DNA of 47,840 nucleotides. It comes from Methylomonas lenta. GTDB lineage: Bacteria; Pseudomonadota; Gammaproteobacteria; Methylococcales; Methylomonadaceae. Below the pieces are notes generated by a model, which saw only the letters and a program-made list of their open reading frames with translations, ran no database searches and was not told the DNA's origin. Shown one piece after another: positions 1 to 7,182 of this stretch. How positions within the stretch are numbered: position 1 is the stretch's first letter; every line of letters begins with the position of its first letter. Location of the stretch: contig NZ_LUUI01000149.1 in assembly GCF_001644015.1 (NCBI RefSeq), positions 1 to 47,840 of the forward strand. Direction: 5' to 3'. A program made the position numbers and the translations under genes.

Positions 1-308
1 CCTCGTTTCTCACGGCTGCTGGAAATTCTCTCACCCTTTGCAATATGCCGGGAAAAATAGGCTTTGATTAATCCCCAGCGAGTGGAAAAGTCAGAATCAC
101 CCTCTGGCAATGTCAAAATGCAATGTAAATGTTCAGGCAGTATCACGATCGCATCAATTGCATAAGGGTGCATGGCTTTTACATGGGCAAAGGCCATCCT
201 CAATAGGTCAATCCGATCAATCAGTAGTCGATTGCCATGACGTTCGGCCAGATTCACAGTAAAAAACCAAGTGGCCCCGGGATGTTGAAAACGGCGATAC
301 TCAGTCAT
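1..308 (-). CDS. REP-associated tyrosine transposase (RAYT), 5' part only
   Basis: The reading frame starts with ATG at 308 and stays open to the left edge (102 codons), so the C-terminus with the catalytic Tyr lies outside the window. The start MTEYRRFQHPGATWFFTVNL and the later PEHLHCILTLPEGD segment are typical of the Y1/IS200-like RAYT family; HLH in that segment is the HUH metal-binding motif. RAYTs are single-copy, domesticated relatives of IS200/IS605 transposases that recognise REP palindromes. REP-like palindromes lie directly upstream of this start (341-365 and 474-503), which is the usual arrangement. The family call rests on the motifs and the REP context. Confidence 0.86.
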   Translation of the reverse strand, partial: MTEYRRFQHPGATWFFTVNLAERHGNRLLIDRIDLLRMAFAHVKAMHPYAIDAIVILPEHLHCILTLPEGDSDFSTRWGLIKAYFSRHIAKGERISSSREKR

Positions 309-340
309 ATTTTGTGTTTATGCAGTTGAGTTTCTCGAAC

Positions 341-365
341 GATGCGGTTCGTACCTCACCGCATC
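341..365. repeat. REP-like palindrome next to the RAYT gene
   Basis: GATGCGGT (341-348) and ACCGCATC (358-365) are perfect inverted repeats around a 9-nt spacer. The element starts 33 bp upstream of the RAYT start codon, where substrate REP elements are often found. Genome-wide copy number cannot be judged here. Confidence 0.6.
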
Positions 366-376
366 CTACCGGGCTG

Positions 377-508
377 TTACAAAAATATTTTCGCCTTACG
401 CTTTTTAAATTCTTCGCGTGAAATTTGGCCTGTGTCTTGAAGAGCTTTGAACGCGGTAAGCCGCAATCCGTAGGGCGTCAATAGGCGATAGCCGTATTGC
501 GCCGCAAG
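377..508 (-). pseudogene. Remnant of a SHOCT-domain protein (C-terminus only)
   Basis: A 43-codon minus-strand frame without an ATG start ends at a TAA at 377-379. Its last part reads LKALQDTGQISREEFKKRKA, a clear SHOCT (short C-terminal) domain; such domains normally end longer membrane or phage-related proteins. Upstream codons run through the REP-like palindrome at 474-503 and reach a TAA at 509-511. What is left therefore looks like the tail of a gene whose 5' part was lost or replaced by REP sequence. A TTG-started micro-ORF cannot be excluded. Confidence 0.5.
474..503. repeat. REP-like imperfect palindrome
   Basis: The left arm (474-486, beginning GGCGTCAATAGGC) and right arm (491-503, GCCGTATTGCGCC) are imperfect inverted repeats around GATA. 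A further degenerate copy seems to follow near 525-560 (GACGCATTACGC ... GCTAGTGCGCCC). These resemble BIME-type REP sequences mobilised by RAYTs. Confidence 0.5.
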
Positions 509-729
509 TTAGCTTTCAATCATTCGACGCATTACGCTTTCGCTAGTGCGCCCTATGTGGACCGGGCTACCATCCTAATTACGCAGCATAGCCTAACAGA
601 TCGCCATTTCGTGAAACAATACCAGTCAGCCAAAATTCATCACACCCGAAAAAGCTGCCCGCGATAAAATCCCCCCTTCGCTCGGCCTTTTGCCGCAGCC
701 ACTAAACTTAAGCTCATTTTTTTACCACC

Positions 730-2619
730 ATGCTCAATTTTAAAAATATCGCCATTCGTCGCGGCAGTCGGGTCCTGTTTAGCGGTGCTTCGTTCACGAT
801 TCATAAAGGTCAGAAGATTGGTTTGACCGGTGCCAATGGGGTGGGCAAGTCCAGCTTTTTTGCGCTATTGCGGGATGAACTGCATGCCGATGAAGGCGAG
901 TTTTCCATGCCGCCTAATCTGGAAGTGGCGCATGTGGCGCAGGAAACCCCGGCGCTGGAATGCTCTGCAATTGATTATGTGCTGGATGGCGACCGTGAAT
1001 TAAGAGCTTTGCAACAACGATTGCAAGCCGCCGAACTGGCGCACGATGGTTTGAAACTGGCCGAACTGCATGGCGCATTGGAGCATGTGGGCGGCTATAC
1101 CGCGCAGGCTCGAGCTTCGCGGTTATTGAATGGTTTGGGCTTTACCACGGCTCAGGAAAGTCTGCCGGTGAGCACATTTTCCGGCGGCTGGCGCATGCGT
1201 TTGAATCTGGCGCAAGCGCTGATGTGCCGTTCCGATGTGTTATTACTGGATGAGCCTACCAACCACTTGGATTTGGACGCCGTAATGTATTTGCAGGACT
1301 GGCTGTGCAAATACCCCGGCACCTTGCTATTGATTTCGCATGACCGCGATTTTCTGGATGCCATCACCGATCACATCGTACATATCGAACAAAGCCAAGC
1401 CGAGATTTACACTGGTAATTATTCCGATTTTGAACGCATGCGGGCGGAAAAACTGGCCCAGCAACAAACTGCTTTTGATAAGCAACAGCGGGAAATTGCC
1501 CATATCCAAAGCTTTGTCGATCGTTTCAAGGCGCAGGCTACCAAAGCCAGACAAGCACAAAGCCGTATCAAGGCGCTGGAACGGATGGAGCTTATTGCTC
1601 AGGCGCATGTCGATTCGCCGTTTGGTTTTAGCTTTCCACCACCGAAAAAAATGCCCAATCCTTTGCTAAAAATCGAAGAAGCCGACATTGGCTACGGTAG
1701 CAAGGTGGTGGCGCACAATGTCTCGTTATCGATTTCGCCCGGCGATCGTATTGGTTTGCTGGGTCCTAACGGCGCCGGCAAATCCAGCCTGATTAAAGTA
1801 TTGTCCGGCCAGATGCCGGCCCTCAGCGGCAAATTGCTAACCGCGCAGGATTTGCATATCGGCTATTTTGCCCAGCATCAATTAGAGCAATTGCGACTGG
1901 ATGAATCGCCGTTATGGCATTTGCAACAACTGGATAAACAAGCGCTGGAAAGAGATTTGCGTAATTTCCTGGGTGGTTTTGATTTCCGTGGCGACAAAGT
2001 CCACGACCCGATAGCCCCGTTTTCCGGTGGTGAAAAAGCCCGGTTAGTGCTGGCATTGCTGGTTTATCAAAATCCTAATTTATTACTACTGGACGAGCCG
2101 ACCAATCATCTTGATTTGGAAATGCGGCATGCCTTGAATGTAGCCTTGCAGGAATTTCAAGGCGCTATCGTGGTGGTTTCGCATGACAGGCATTTGCTGC
2201 GTTCGGTGACCGATCAGTTATTGTTGGTGGCGGATGGCAAAGTGCAGCCGTTTGATGGTGATCTGGATGATTACAAACAATGGCTGGCGGATCAAAAAAG
2301 AGCTACGGATGAACCGGAAGCCACCTCTACCGCCGCTACCAATGTATCGCGCAAAGATCAGCGCAAGCAGGACGCTGAACGGCGTCAACGTTTAAAGCCT
2401 TTACTGGACGCGGTAAAAAAAGCCGAAGCAGACGTCGAGAAGTATCATCAGCAACAACAGGATTTGGAACAGCAATTAGCCGACCCGGCTATCTATAATG
2501 AAGAAAATAAGGAACAATTGAAAAAGTTATTGAGTCATAAAGCGCAGGTCGACAATGCGCTGGAACAAGCCGAACTCGACTGGATGACTGCCGAGGAAAA
2601 TCTTTCGCAAGCGGAGTAA
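730..2619 (+). CDS. yheS: ABC-F family ATPase, YheS-like
   Basis: Soluble ABC-F protein with two nucleotide-binding domains and no membrane segments. NBD1 has Walker A GANGVGKS (about 34-41), signature FSGGW (about 150-154) and Walker B LLLDEPTNHLDL (about 171). NBD2 has Walker A GPNGAGKS (about 344), signature FSGGEKARL and a second LLLDEPTNHLDLE. The linker between the domains is rich in charged and Gln residues (the P-site tRNA interaction region), and a C-terminal coiled coil follows about residue 545. The 629-residue length matches YheS (about 637 in E. coli) better than Uup or EttA. ABC-F proteins act on ribosomes stalled in translation; the precise role of YheS is less settled. No strong ribosome-binding site precedes the ATG. 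The next gene follows after 2 bp. Confidence 0.9.
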   Translation: MLNFKNIAIRRGSRVLFSGASFTIHKGQKIGLTGANGVGKSSFFALLRDELHADEGEFSMPPNLEVAHVAQETPALECSAIDYVLDGDRELRALQQRLQAAELAHDGLKLAELHGALEHVGGYTAQARASRLLNGLGFTTAQESLPVSTFSGGWRMRLNLAQALMCRSDVLLLDEPTNHLDLDAVMYLQDWLCKYPGTLLLISHDRDFLDAITDHIVHIEQSQAEIYTGNYSDFERMRAEKLAQQQTAFDKQQREIAHIQSFVDRFKAQATKARQAQSRIKALERMELIAQAHVDSPFGFSFPPPKKMPNPLLKIEEADIGYGSKVVAHNVSLSISPGDRIGLLGPNGAGKSSLIKVLSGQMPALSGKLLTAQDLHIGYFAQHQLEQLRLDESPLWHLQQLDKQALERDLRNFLGGFDFRGDKVHDPIAPFSGGEKARLVLALLVYQNPNLLLLDEPTNHLDLEMRHALNVALQEFQGAIVVVSHDRHLLRSVTDQLLLVADGKVQPFDGDLDDYKQWLADQKRATDEPEATSTAATNVSRKDQRKQDAERRQRLKPLLDAVKKAEADVEKYHQQQQDLEQQLADPAIYNEENKEQLKKLLSHKAQVDNALEQAELDWMTAEENLSQAE

Positions 2620-2621
2620 CT

Positions 2622-3134
2622 ATGTACGAACTGATCCTACTATTTTTTCAAATCGCCATCTTTAAAAAGGGTCCGCAGGATGTACCGGCCTCACCCATGG
2701 TATTGCGTTTGTTGTTGCCGGCTTATGTAGCCATCAATTTTCTGATTTTGTTTATAAATGGTGCTTTATCCACAGCTTTGTTGCAAATTCTGGTGGATTT
2801 TGCCTTGATCGTGCTGTTCTGCTGGCCTTTATTGTACGCTTCCGGCAAGCGTGCTCGCTTTCCGCAAACATTGGCAGCGATGGTGGGCACTGATATCGTG
2901 ATCAGTTTTTGTGCTTTGCCGGCTATTGCCACCTTAAATTCCAACGCTAACGATCTGGCTTATTTTTCCATGCTGGCACTGGTGTTGTGGCATTGGCTAG
3001 TCAGCGGGCATATTATTAAAAACGCCTTGGATAGGTCATTGTTTTTCGGATTAGGATTGGCGCTTTTGTATATTATGCTGTCTTCCCAGGTGATGGCTGC
3101 GCTATTTCCTGAAATTGTCAGCAATCCGCAATGA
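2622..3134 (+). CDS. Small integral membrane protein of unknown function
   Basis: A 170-residue, very hydrophobic protein with about four to five predicted membrane spans (roughly 29-50, 53-72, 85-105, 112-130 and 140-162). I recognise no catalytic motif. It starts 2 bp after the yheS-like stop, with GCGGAG 9-10 nt upstream of the ATG serving as ribosome-binding site, so it is translationally linked to the ABC-F gene. Its stop lies 7 bp before the usp start, which makes a yheS-orf-usp-cobU-cobT transcript likely. Function is unknown. Confidence 0.75.
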   Translation: MYELILLFFQIAIFKKGPQDVPASPMVLRLLLPAYVAINFLILFINGALSTALLQILVDFALIVLFCWPLLYASGKRARFPQTLAAMVGTDIVISFCALPAIATLNSNANDLAYFSMLALVLWHWLVSGHIIKNALDRSLFFGLGLALLYIMLSSQVMAALFPEIVSNPQ

Positions 3135-3141
3135 GGTTGAT

Positions 3142-3582
3142 ATGAATCACTATAAACACATTTTATTAGCCGTCGACTTTTCCGAGCATGGCAAACAGGC
3201 TTCCAGTAAAGCCCTGGAAATGGCATCGCGAAATCAGGCGCAATTGAGTCTGGTACATGTGGTGGAAAACCTGCCCATCACCGACGCCGCTTACGGCCCT
3301 ATTCCATTTGATGTCGATTTAACGCAGGAATGGTTAGAAGCATCGAAACAACGTCTGGAAAAAATTGGCGCCGAATTAAATGTGCCTAAAGAACGCCAAT
3401 GGCTGGAAATGGGCAGTGCTAAATTAGAAATCGTCCGCATCGCCGAGGACAATAATGTCGACTTAATTATGGTCGGCTCACATGGTCGTCACGGCCTGGC
3501 GTTGTTACTGGGCTCGACAGCTAATGGCGTGTTACACCATGCCAAGTGTGATGTGCTGGCGGTGCGCCTAAAAGATGATTGA
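3142..3582 (+). CDS. Universal stress protein, UspA family
   Basis: A single Usp domain of 146 residues beginning MNHYKHILLAVDFSEHG. Near the C-terminus is GSHGRHGLALLLGS followed by TANGVLHHAKCDVLAVR, the usual Usp nucleotide-loop region, here as G-2X-G-8X-GS. That is one residue shorter than the classical ATP-binding G-2X-G-9X-G(S/T), as in many gammaproteobacterial UspA-like proteins, so ATP binding is uncertain. I chose ATG 3142 because GAGG at 3133-3136 is correctly spaced; an in-frame ATG at 3115 would overlap the preceding gene and add a non-homologous N-terminus. The 3' end overlaps cobU by 8 bp. The role is inferred as general stress adaptation. Confidence 0.9.
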   Translation: MNHYKHILLAVDFSEHGKQASSKALEMASRNQAQLSLVHVVENLPITDAAYGPIPFDVDLTQEWLEASKQRLEKIGAELNVPKERQWLEMGSAKLEIVRIAEDNNVDLIMVGSHGRHGLALLLGSTANGVLHHAKCDVLAVRLKDD

Positions 3583-4096
3583 ACTGATACTGGGTGGCGC
3601 TCGTTCCGGCAAAAGCCGTTATGCTGAACAACTAGCCACAAAATCCGGCTTGCCGGTTATTTATCTGGCTACCGCTGAAGCCCGTGATACAGAAATGCAA
3701 GCCCGCATCGCGCATCATCAACACAGAAGACCCGCAGACTGGCAAACCCTGGAAGAACCGATTCAGTTGGCTGCCGTGATACAGCAACAGGCTGATGCAG
3801 ATGTTTGTTTGCTGATCGATTGCCTGACCTTATGGTTAAGCAATGTGTTGTTCGACAAACAAGGCAACTTGCAGTACAGCGTTTTTGAAACCGAGAAGTC
3901 GGCGTTATTGGCTGCATTAAGCAACTGCAAGGGTCGAGTGATCATGGTGAGCAACGAAGTAGGCCTGGGTGTGGTTGCAGCCGATGCCATGACGCGACGC
4001 TTTGTTGATGAAGCCGGCTTTTTGCATCAGGATCTAGCCAGAATTTGTCATAGCGTGGTGTTGGTCAGCGCCGGCTTACCTCAAAAACTTAAATAA
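3575..4096 (+). CDS. cobU: Adenosylcobinamide kinase / adenosylcobinamide-phosphate guanylyltransferase
   Basis: Bifunctional CobU/CobP: phosphorylates adenosylcobinamide and then transfers GMP to give adenosylcobinamide-GDP, the acceptor for CobS. It opens with the P-loop GGARSGKS (residues 7-14). The HHQHRRPADW segment (about 47-56) contains the conserved His region used for the guanylyl intermediate. IDCLTLWLSN and VSNEVGLGVV are further CobU signatures. The 173-residue length is normal. It overlaps usp by 8 bp and cobT starts on the base after its stop, so the three are probably co-translated. No cobalamin riboswitch is visible upstream of it. Confidence 0.95.
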   Translation: MIELILGGARSGKSRYAEQLATKSGLPVIYLATAEARDTEMQARIAHHQHRRPADWQTLEEPIQLAAVIQQQADADVCLLIDCLTLWLSNVLFDKQGNLQYSVFETEKSALLAALSNCKGRVIMVSNEVGLGVVAADAMTRRFVDEAGFLHQDLARICHSVVLVSAGLPQKLK

Positions 4097-5137
4097 ATGC
4101 ACTCACTTTTTGCCCCCATTTCCGCGCCTAACAGCGAATTTCATCAGCGGGCGCTGGATAGACAATTGCAACTCACCAAACCTCCCGGCTCACTGGGCAT
4201 GTTGGAAAGTCTTGCCATTAAACTGGCCGCCATGCAAGGTCGCGATCAACCACAGCTGAATAACATTCATATCAGTATTTTTGCCGCTGATCACGGCATA
4301 GCTGCCGAAGGCGTATCGGCGTTTCCGCAAGCAGTCACAGCAGAAATGGTTAAAAACTTCGCCGCCGGCGGTGCAGCGGTGAATGTTTTGGCAAGACATC
4401 TGAAGGCTGAATTTGAAGTGATCGATGTGGGTTTGTTAGCTGCGGTTGATTTGCCGAATGTCATTGCCCATCGCGCCGGCTGCGGCACCGAAAATTTTAA
4501 AACCAAACCGGCTATGAGCTTGCCACAATTAGATATTGCGCTGGCTGCCGGACAATCTGCGGTACATCGAGCAGTGGCGGTCAAAGCCGAGTTATTCATC
4601 GGCGGAGAGATGGGTATTGCCAATACCAGTAGCGCCAGCGCTATGGCCGCCGCGTTGTTGGCCATAGCCCCCAGTGAACTCACGGGTGCCGGCACTGGCT
4701 TGAATAATCAGCAAATCGATCATAAAGCGGCGGTCATAGCGCAAGCACTACAAAAGCATCAAAAATATTTAGATACGCCGTTGGCGATATTGCAGTATCT
4801 GGGCGGTTTCGAAATCGCCGCCCTCACGGCAGCCTATATCAGTGCGGCGCAACAAGGTTTGCCGGTAGTGGTGGATGGATTTATTAGCAGTGTGGCGGCA
4901 TTAATCGCATTTAAAATTAATCCGGATTGCGCGGCTTGGTTTTTTTATGGTCACCGTTCCGAAGAAAAAGGTCATAAAATAGTCCTGCAGGCTTTGGCCG
5001 CCGAGCCGATTTTAAATTTACAGATGCGCCTGGGTGAAGCCAGTGGCGCGTTGATGGCAGTACCCATATTGCAAATGGCTTGCCGCCTGCATAATGAAAT
5101 GGCCACTTTTACACAAGCACACATAACAATAGGATAA
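4097..5137 (+). CDS. cobT: Nicotinate-nucleotide--dimethylbenzimidazole phosphoribosyltransferase
   Basis: CobT activates the lower ligand: it moves phosphoribose from nicotinate mononucleotide to 5,6-dimethylbenzimidazole, giving alpha-ribazole phosphate. The 346-residue protein has the family landmarks KPPGSLG near residue 28, FAADHGIAAEGVSAFP near residue 59, GEMGIANTSSA in the middle, and RLGEASGA near the C-terminus, whose Glu (about residue 314) aligns with the catalytic Glu317 of Salmonella CobT. It directly follows cobU. With bluB nearby, DMB is very likely the real substrate. Confidence 0.95.
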   Translation: MHSLFAPISAPNSEFHQRALDRQLQLTKPPGSLGMLESLAIKLAAMQGRDQPQLNNIHISIFAADHGIAAEGVSAFPQAVTAEMVKNFAAGGAAVNVLARHLKAEFEVIDVGLLAAVDLPNVIAHRAGCGTENFKTKPAMSLPQLDIALAAGQSAVHRAVAVKAELFIGGEMGIANTSSASAMAAALLAIAPSELTGAGTGLNNQQIDHKAAVIAQALQKHQKYLDTPLAILQYLGGFEIAALTAAYISAAQQGLPVVVDGFISSVAALIAFKINPDCAAWFFYGHRSEEKGHKIVLQALAAEPILNLQMRLGEASGALMAVPILQMACRLHNEMATFTQAHITIG

Positions 5138-5142
5138 AAAAC

Positions 5143-5556
5143 ATGCTTGGACATATAGAAAGTTACGATGAGCGCTGCCAAACCGGCGTGGTTAAACGAG
5201 AAGGCAAGTTTTATGAATTTCATCTCGATCAGTGGAGTTCACAGGAACCACCGAAAGCCGGTGATGATGTCGATTTTGATTATGAACACGACGAGGTGAC
5301 TGACATCGGTCCAGTAGGCGCATATCTTATCGACAGCCAACCGGTAAAAAGCCGGATCGTGGCAGCTTTGCTGGGCGTCGTATTTGGCGCTATAGGCTTA
5401 CATCGCATGTATCTGGGATTTTGGGGGATTGCCATCGCACAAATCCTGGTGACTTATTTAACCGGGGGCTTCGGCGTGGTATGGGGCTTTGTTGATGGTG
5501 TTTTGATTTTCACTGGACATGTTTATAAAGACAGCAAAGGCAGGCTGTTAAAATAA
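5143..5556 (+). CDS. TM2-domain membrane protein with a small N-terminal soluble domain
   Basis: A 137-residue protein. Residues 1-65 are soluble and look like a short OB/cold-shock-type fold (GHIESYDERCQTGVVKREG, then a Glu/Asp-rich stretch). Residues 68-125 form a TM2 domain: two membrane helices with the GLHRMYLGFWG motif and a helix-breaking GGFGVVWGFVDG segment. TM2 proteins are widespread and of unknown function. AGGA precedes the ATG at a good distance. It sits 5 bp after cobT but has no evident link to cobalamin. A hairpin follows it. Confidence 0.8.
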   Translation: MLGHIESYDERCQTGVVKREGKFYEFHLDQWSSQEPPKAGDDVDFDYEHDEVTDIGPVGAYLIDSQPVKSRIVAALLGVVFGAIGLHRMYLGFWGIAIAQILVTYLTGGFGVVWGFVDGVLIFTGHVYKDSKGRLLK

Positions 5557-5563
5557 TCATTTA

Positions 5564-5608
5564 GGCGAAAGACTAATTTTTAGCTAGGCTTGTATGAAGT
5601 CTTTCGCC
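5564..5608 (+). terminator. Long-loop inverted repeat after the TM2 gene
   Basis: GGCGAAAGACT (5564-5574) and AGTCTTTCGCC (5598-5608) pair perfectly over 11 bp around a 23-nt loop, 7 bp after the TM2 stop. There is no T-run after it, so a Rho-independent terminator is only one reading; a 3'-end stabilising hairpin is another. Confidence 0.45.
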
Positions 5609-5630
5609 TTAGTAACACAACAGGGTATAT

Positions 5631-5743
5631 TGTCATTCCGAATATAGCGTATAGCAAAGATTTAAGATTTCTCGGCAACTGTTTGGCCTTCGTATAAAGT
5701 GGGGCAGGCTCTCCGTACCGTGGTCTTTTTGGTCGAAATGACA
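5631..5743. repeat. MITE-like element with near-perfect terminal inverted repeats
   Basis: TGTCATTCCGA (5631-5641) and TCGAAATGACA (5733-5743) are inverted repeats with one mismatch, enclosing about 91 bp with no coding frame. Short dispersed elements starting GTCATTCCGA are common in intergenic regions of related genomes, by recollection. No flanking target duplication is obvious. The element occupies most of the gap that separates cobT/TM2 from cobS. Confidence 0.5.
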
Positions 5744-5812
5744 GAACAAACCAGTATTTTTTAAATTCTCTGAAGATTTACCAGCTCCTAAACAAACTCA
5801 GACATTCCATTC

Positions 5813-6535
5813 ATGGACTCCTTACTGATTGCATTACAATTTTTGACGCGTATTCCAGTCAAAAACTCATTGACCACAGATGATGCCGCACTGGGTCGAT
5901 CGGTATTGTATTACCCGTTAGTAGGCTTTTTGATTGGGGTATTGCTAAGTTTTATAGCTTTAGTCATGTCGGCTAGTTCGGATATGGTGGCGACGGCGGT
6001 TGTGTTAAGCGCCTGGGTATTCTTAACCGGCGGCCTTCATCTGGACGGACTGGCCGATTGTGCCGATGCCTGGGTGGGTGGCATGGGCAGTCAGCAACGC
6101 AGCTTAGAAATCATGAAAGATCCTGCTGCAGGGCCGATAGCAGTGCTGGTATTGCTACTTACATTACTTTTGAAATTTGCCGCAATACTGGTTTTGATAC
6201 AGCAAAATAATCTGACGATTTTAATGCTAACCCCCTTATTAGGTCGCACAGCAATTTTAATCCTAATGTTATCTACACCGTATGTCAGTTCGCAAGGTTT
6301 GGCGGAAAAAATCGTGCAAAACCTGCCATTTAACGACGCCCGCCTGGTAATAGTAATCTCGCTTGCTTTTGCAGGTTTAGTCATGGGCTGGGCCAATGTG
6401 CTATTGGCTTGCGGGGTATTATTGTGGATTCGTTACGCGGCGCTAAGCCGTTTGGGTGGCGTTACCGGCGATGTGTATGGTGCCGCTGTGGAGCTGATGG
6501 AAACTGCCGGATTACTGGCAGTAGTCTTGTTGTGA
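5813..6535 (+). CDS. cobS: Adenosylcobinamide-GDP ribazoletransferase (cobalamin synthase)
   Basis: Integral membrane enzyme joining adenosylcobinamide-GDP and alpha-ribazole (phosphate) to make adenosylcobalamin (phosphate). The 240-residue protein has about six to seven membrane spans. It contains FLTRIPV near residue 10, the family hallmark TGGLHLDGLADCADAW (72-87) with its acidic metal-binding residues, and KDPAAGPIAV near residue 100. No strong Shine-Dalgarno sequence precedes the ATG. Its stop overlaps the bluB start (GTGA), so the two are translationally coupled. Confidence 0.95.
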   Translation: MDSLLIALQFLTRIPVKNSLTTDDAALGRSVLYYPLVGFLIGVLLSFIALVMSASSDMVATAVVLSAWVFLTGGLHLDGLADCADAWVGGMGSQQRSLEIMKDPAAGPIAVLVLLLTLLLKFAAILVLIQQNNLTILMLTPLLGRTAILILMLSTPYVSSQGLAEKIVQNLPFNDARLVIVISLAFAGLVMGWANVLLACGVLLWIRYAALSRLGGVTGDVYGAAVELMETAGLLAVVLL

Positions 6536-7182
6536 GTCAACACCGTTTTAACGAACAAGAACGCATTGGAGTTTATCGCGCGATTGCCGAACGTCGCGAT
6601 ATGCGGCATTTTTTGCCTGATCCGATCGAACCCGAGTTATTGGCACGTTTGTTACTAGCGGCGCATCAAGCTGGCAGCGTTGGCTTGATGCAGCCCTGGC
6701 GTTTTATTCGCATTACCGATAAGCAATTGCGCACACGCATTCACGACTTGGTCGAACAGGAACGGCGGCTGACGGCTATCGCCTTAAAGCAGCGGCAAGA
6801 TGAATTCATGCAATTAAAAGTAGAAGGCATTCTGGACTGCGGCGAGTTGTTAGTCGTTGCTTTGCCGGACAGACGCGAACAACACATTTTTGGTCGCCGC
6901 ACACTGCCGGAAATGGATCTGGCATCGGCGGCCTGTGCCATTCAAAATATATGGCTGGCCGCACGTGCAGAAGGCTTGGGGATGGGCTGGGTATCTTTGT
7001 TTGACCCCAACAGCTTGGCTGAATTGTTAGCCATGCCTGAGGGCAGTAAACCCATTGCCATTTTATGTCTGGGCCATGTCGCTGAGTTTTACCCCAAACC
7101 CATGCTGGAAATGGAAAACTGGATCAGTCCGCAACCTTTGTCAGCCATGGTTTCTGAAAATAGCTGGGGCAATGACGCCTAA
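6532..7182 (+). CDS. bluB: 5,6-dimethylbenzimidazole synthase (flavin destructase)
   Basis: BluB belongs to the nitroreductase fold and consumes reduced FMN and O2 to make 5,6-dimethylbenzimidazole, the cobalamin lower ligand. The 216-residue protein shows the family features RRDMRHF-type N-terminus ([20 protein letters not shown]), [34 protein letters not shown] and the [13 protein letters not shown] segment. I chose GTG at 6532, which overlaps the cobS stop by 4 bp; codons further upstream are inside cobS and not homologous. It overlaps cobQ by 11 bp. Its presence shows an aerobic route to DMB, as expected for an aerobic methanotroph. Confidence 0.93.
   Translation: MSQHRFNEQERIGVYRAIAERRDMRHFLPDPIEPELLARLLLAAHQAGSVGLMQPWRFIRITDKQLRTRIHDLVEQERRLTAIALKQRQDEFMQLKVEGILDCGELLVVALPDRREQHIFGRRTLPEMDLASAACAIQNIWLAARAEGLGMGWVSLFDPNSLAELLAMPEGSKPIAILCLGHVAEFYPKPMLEMENWISPQPLSAMVSENSWGNDA

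Larger units (their letters stand above)
309..729. other. 421-bp stretch without an intact gene
   Basis: This stretch holds the REP-like palindromes and the SHOCT remnant. From about 560 to 729 I see no convincing gene or terminator. A promoter for the downstream yheS-like gene must lie here or inside the repeats, but no clear -35/-10 pair stands out. Confidence 0.6.

Noticed and set aside
4291-4695. Long antisense frame opposite cobT
   Set aside because: It shows Ala/Thr-rich shadow composition, has no ribosome-binding site, and the sense strand encodes a complete CobT.
5557-5812. Cobalamin riboswitch before cobS
   Set aside because: I could not find a B12-box-like core; the region is explained by a hairpin and a MITE-like element.
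6409-6531. Longer BluB N-terminus
   Set aside because: It lies within cobS; the GTG at 6532 that overlaps the cobS stop gives a family-typical start.
7055-7171. Longer CobQ N-terminus
   Set aside because: These codons lie inside bluB in another frame and do not resemble CobQ; ATG 7172 gives the normal start.
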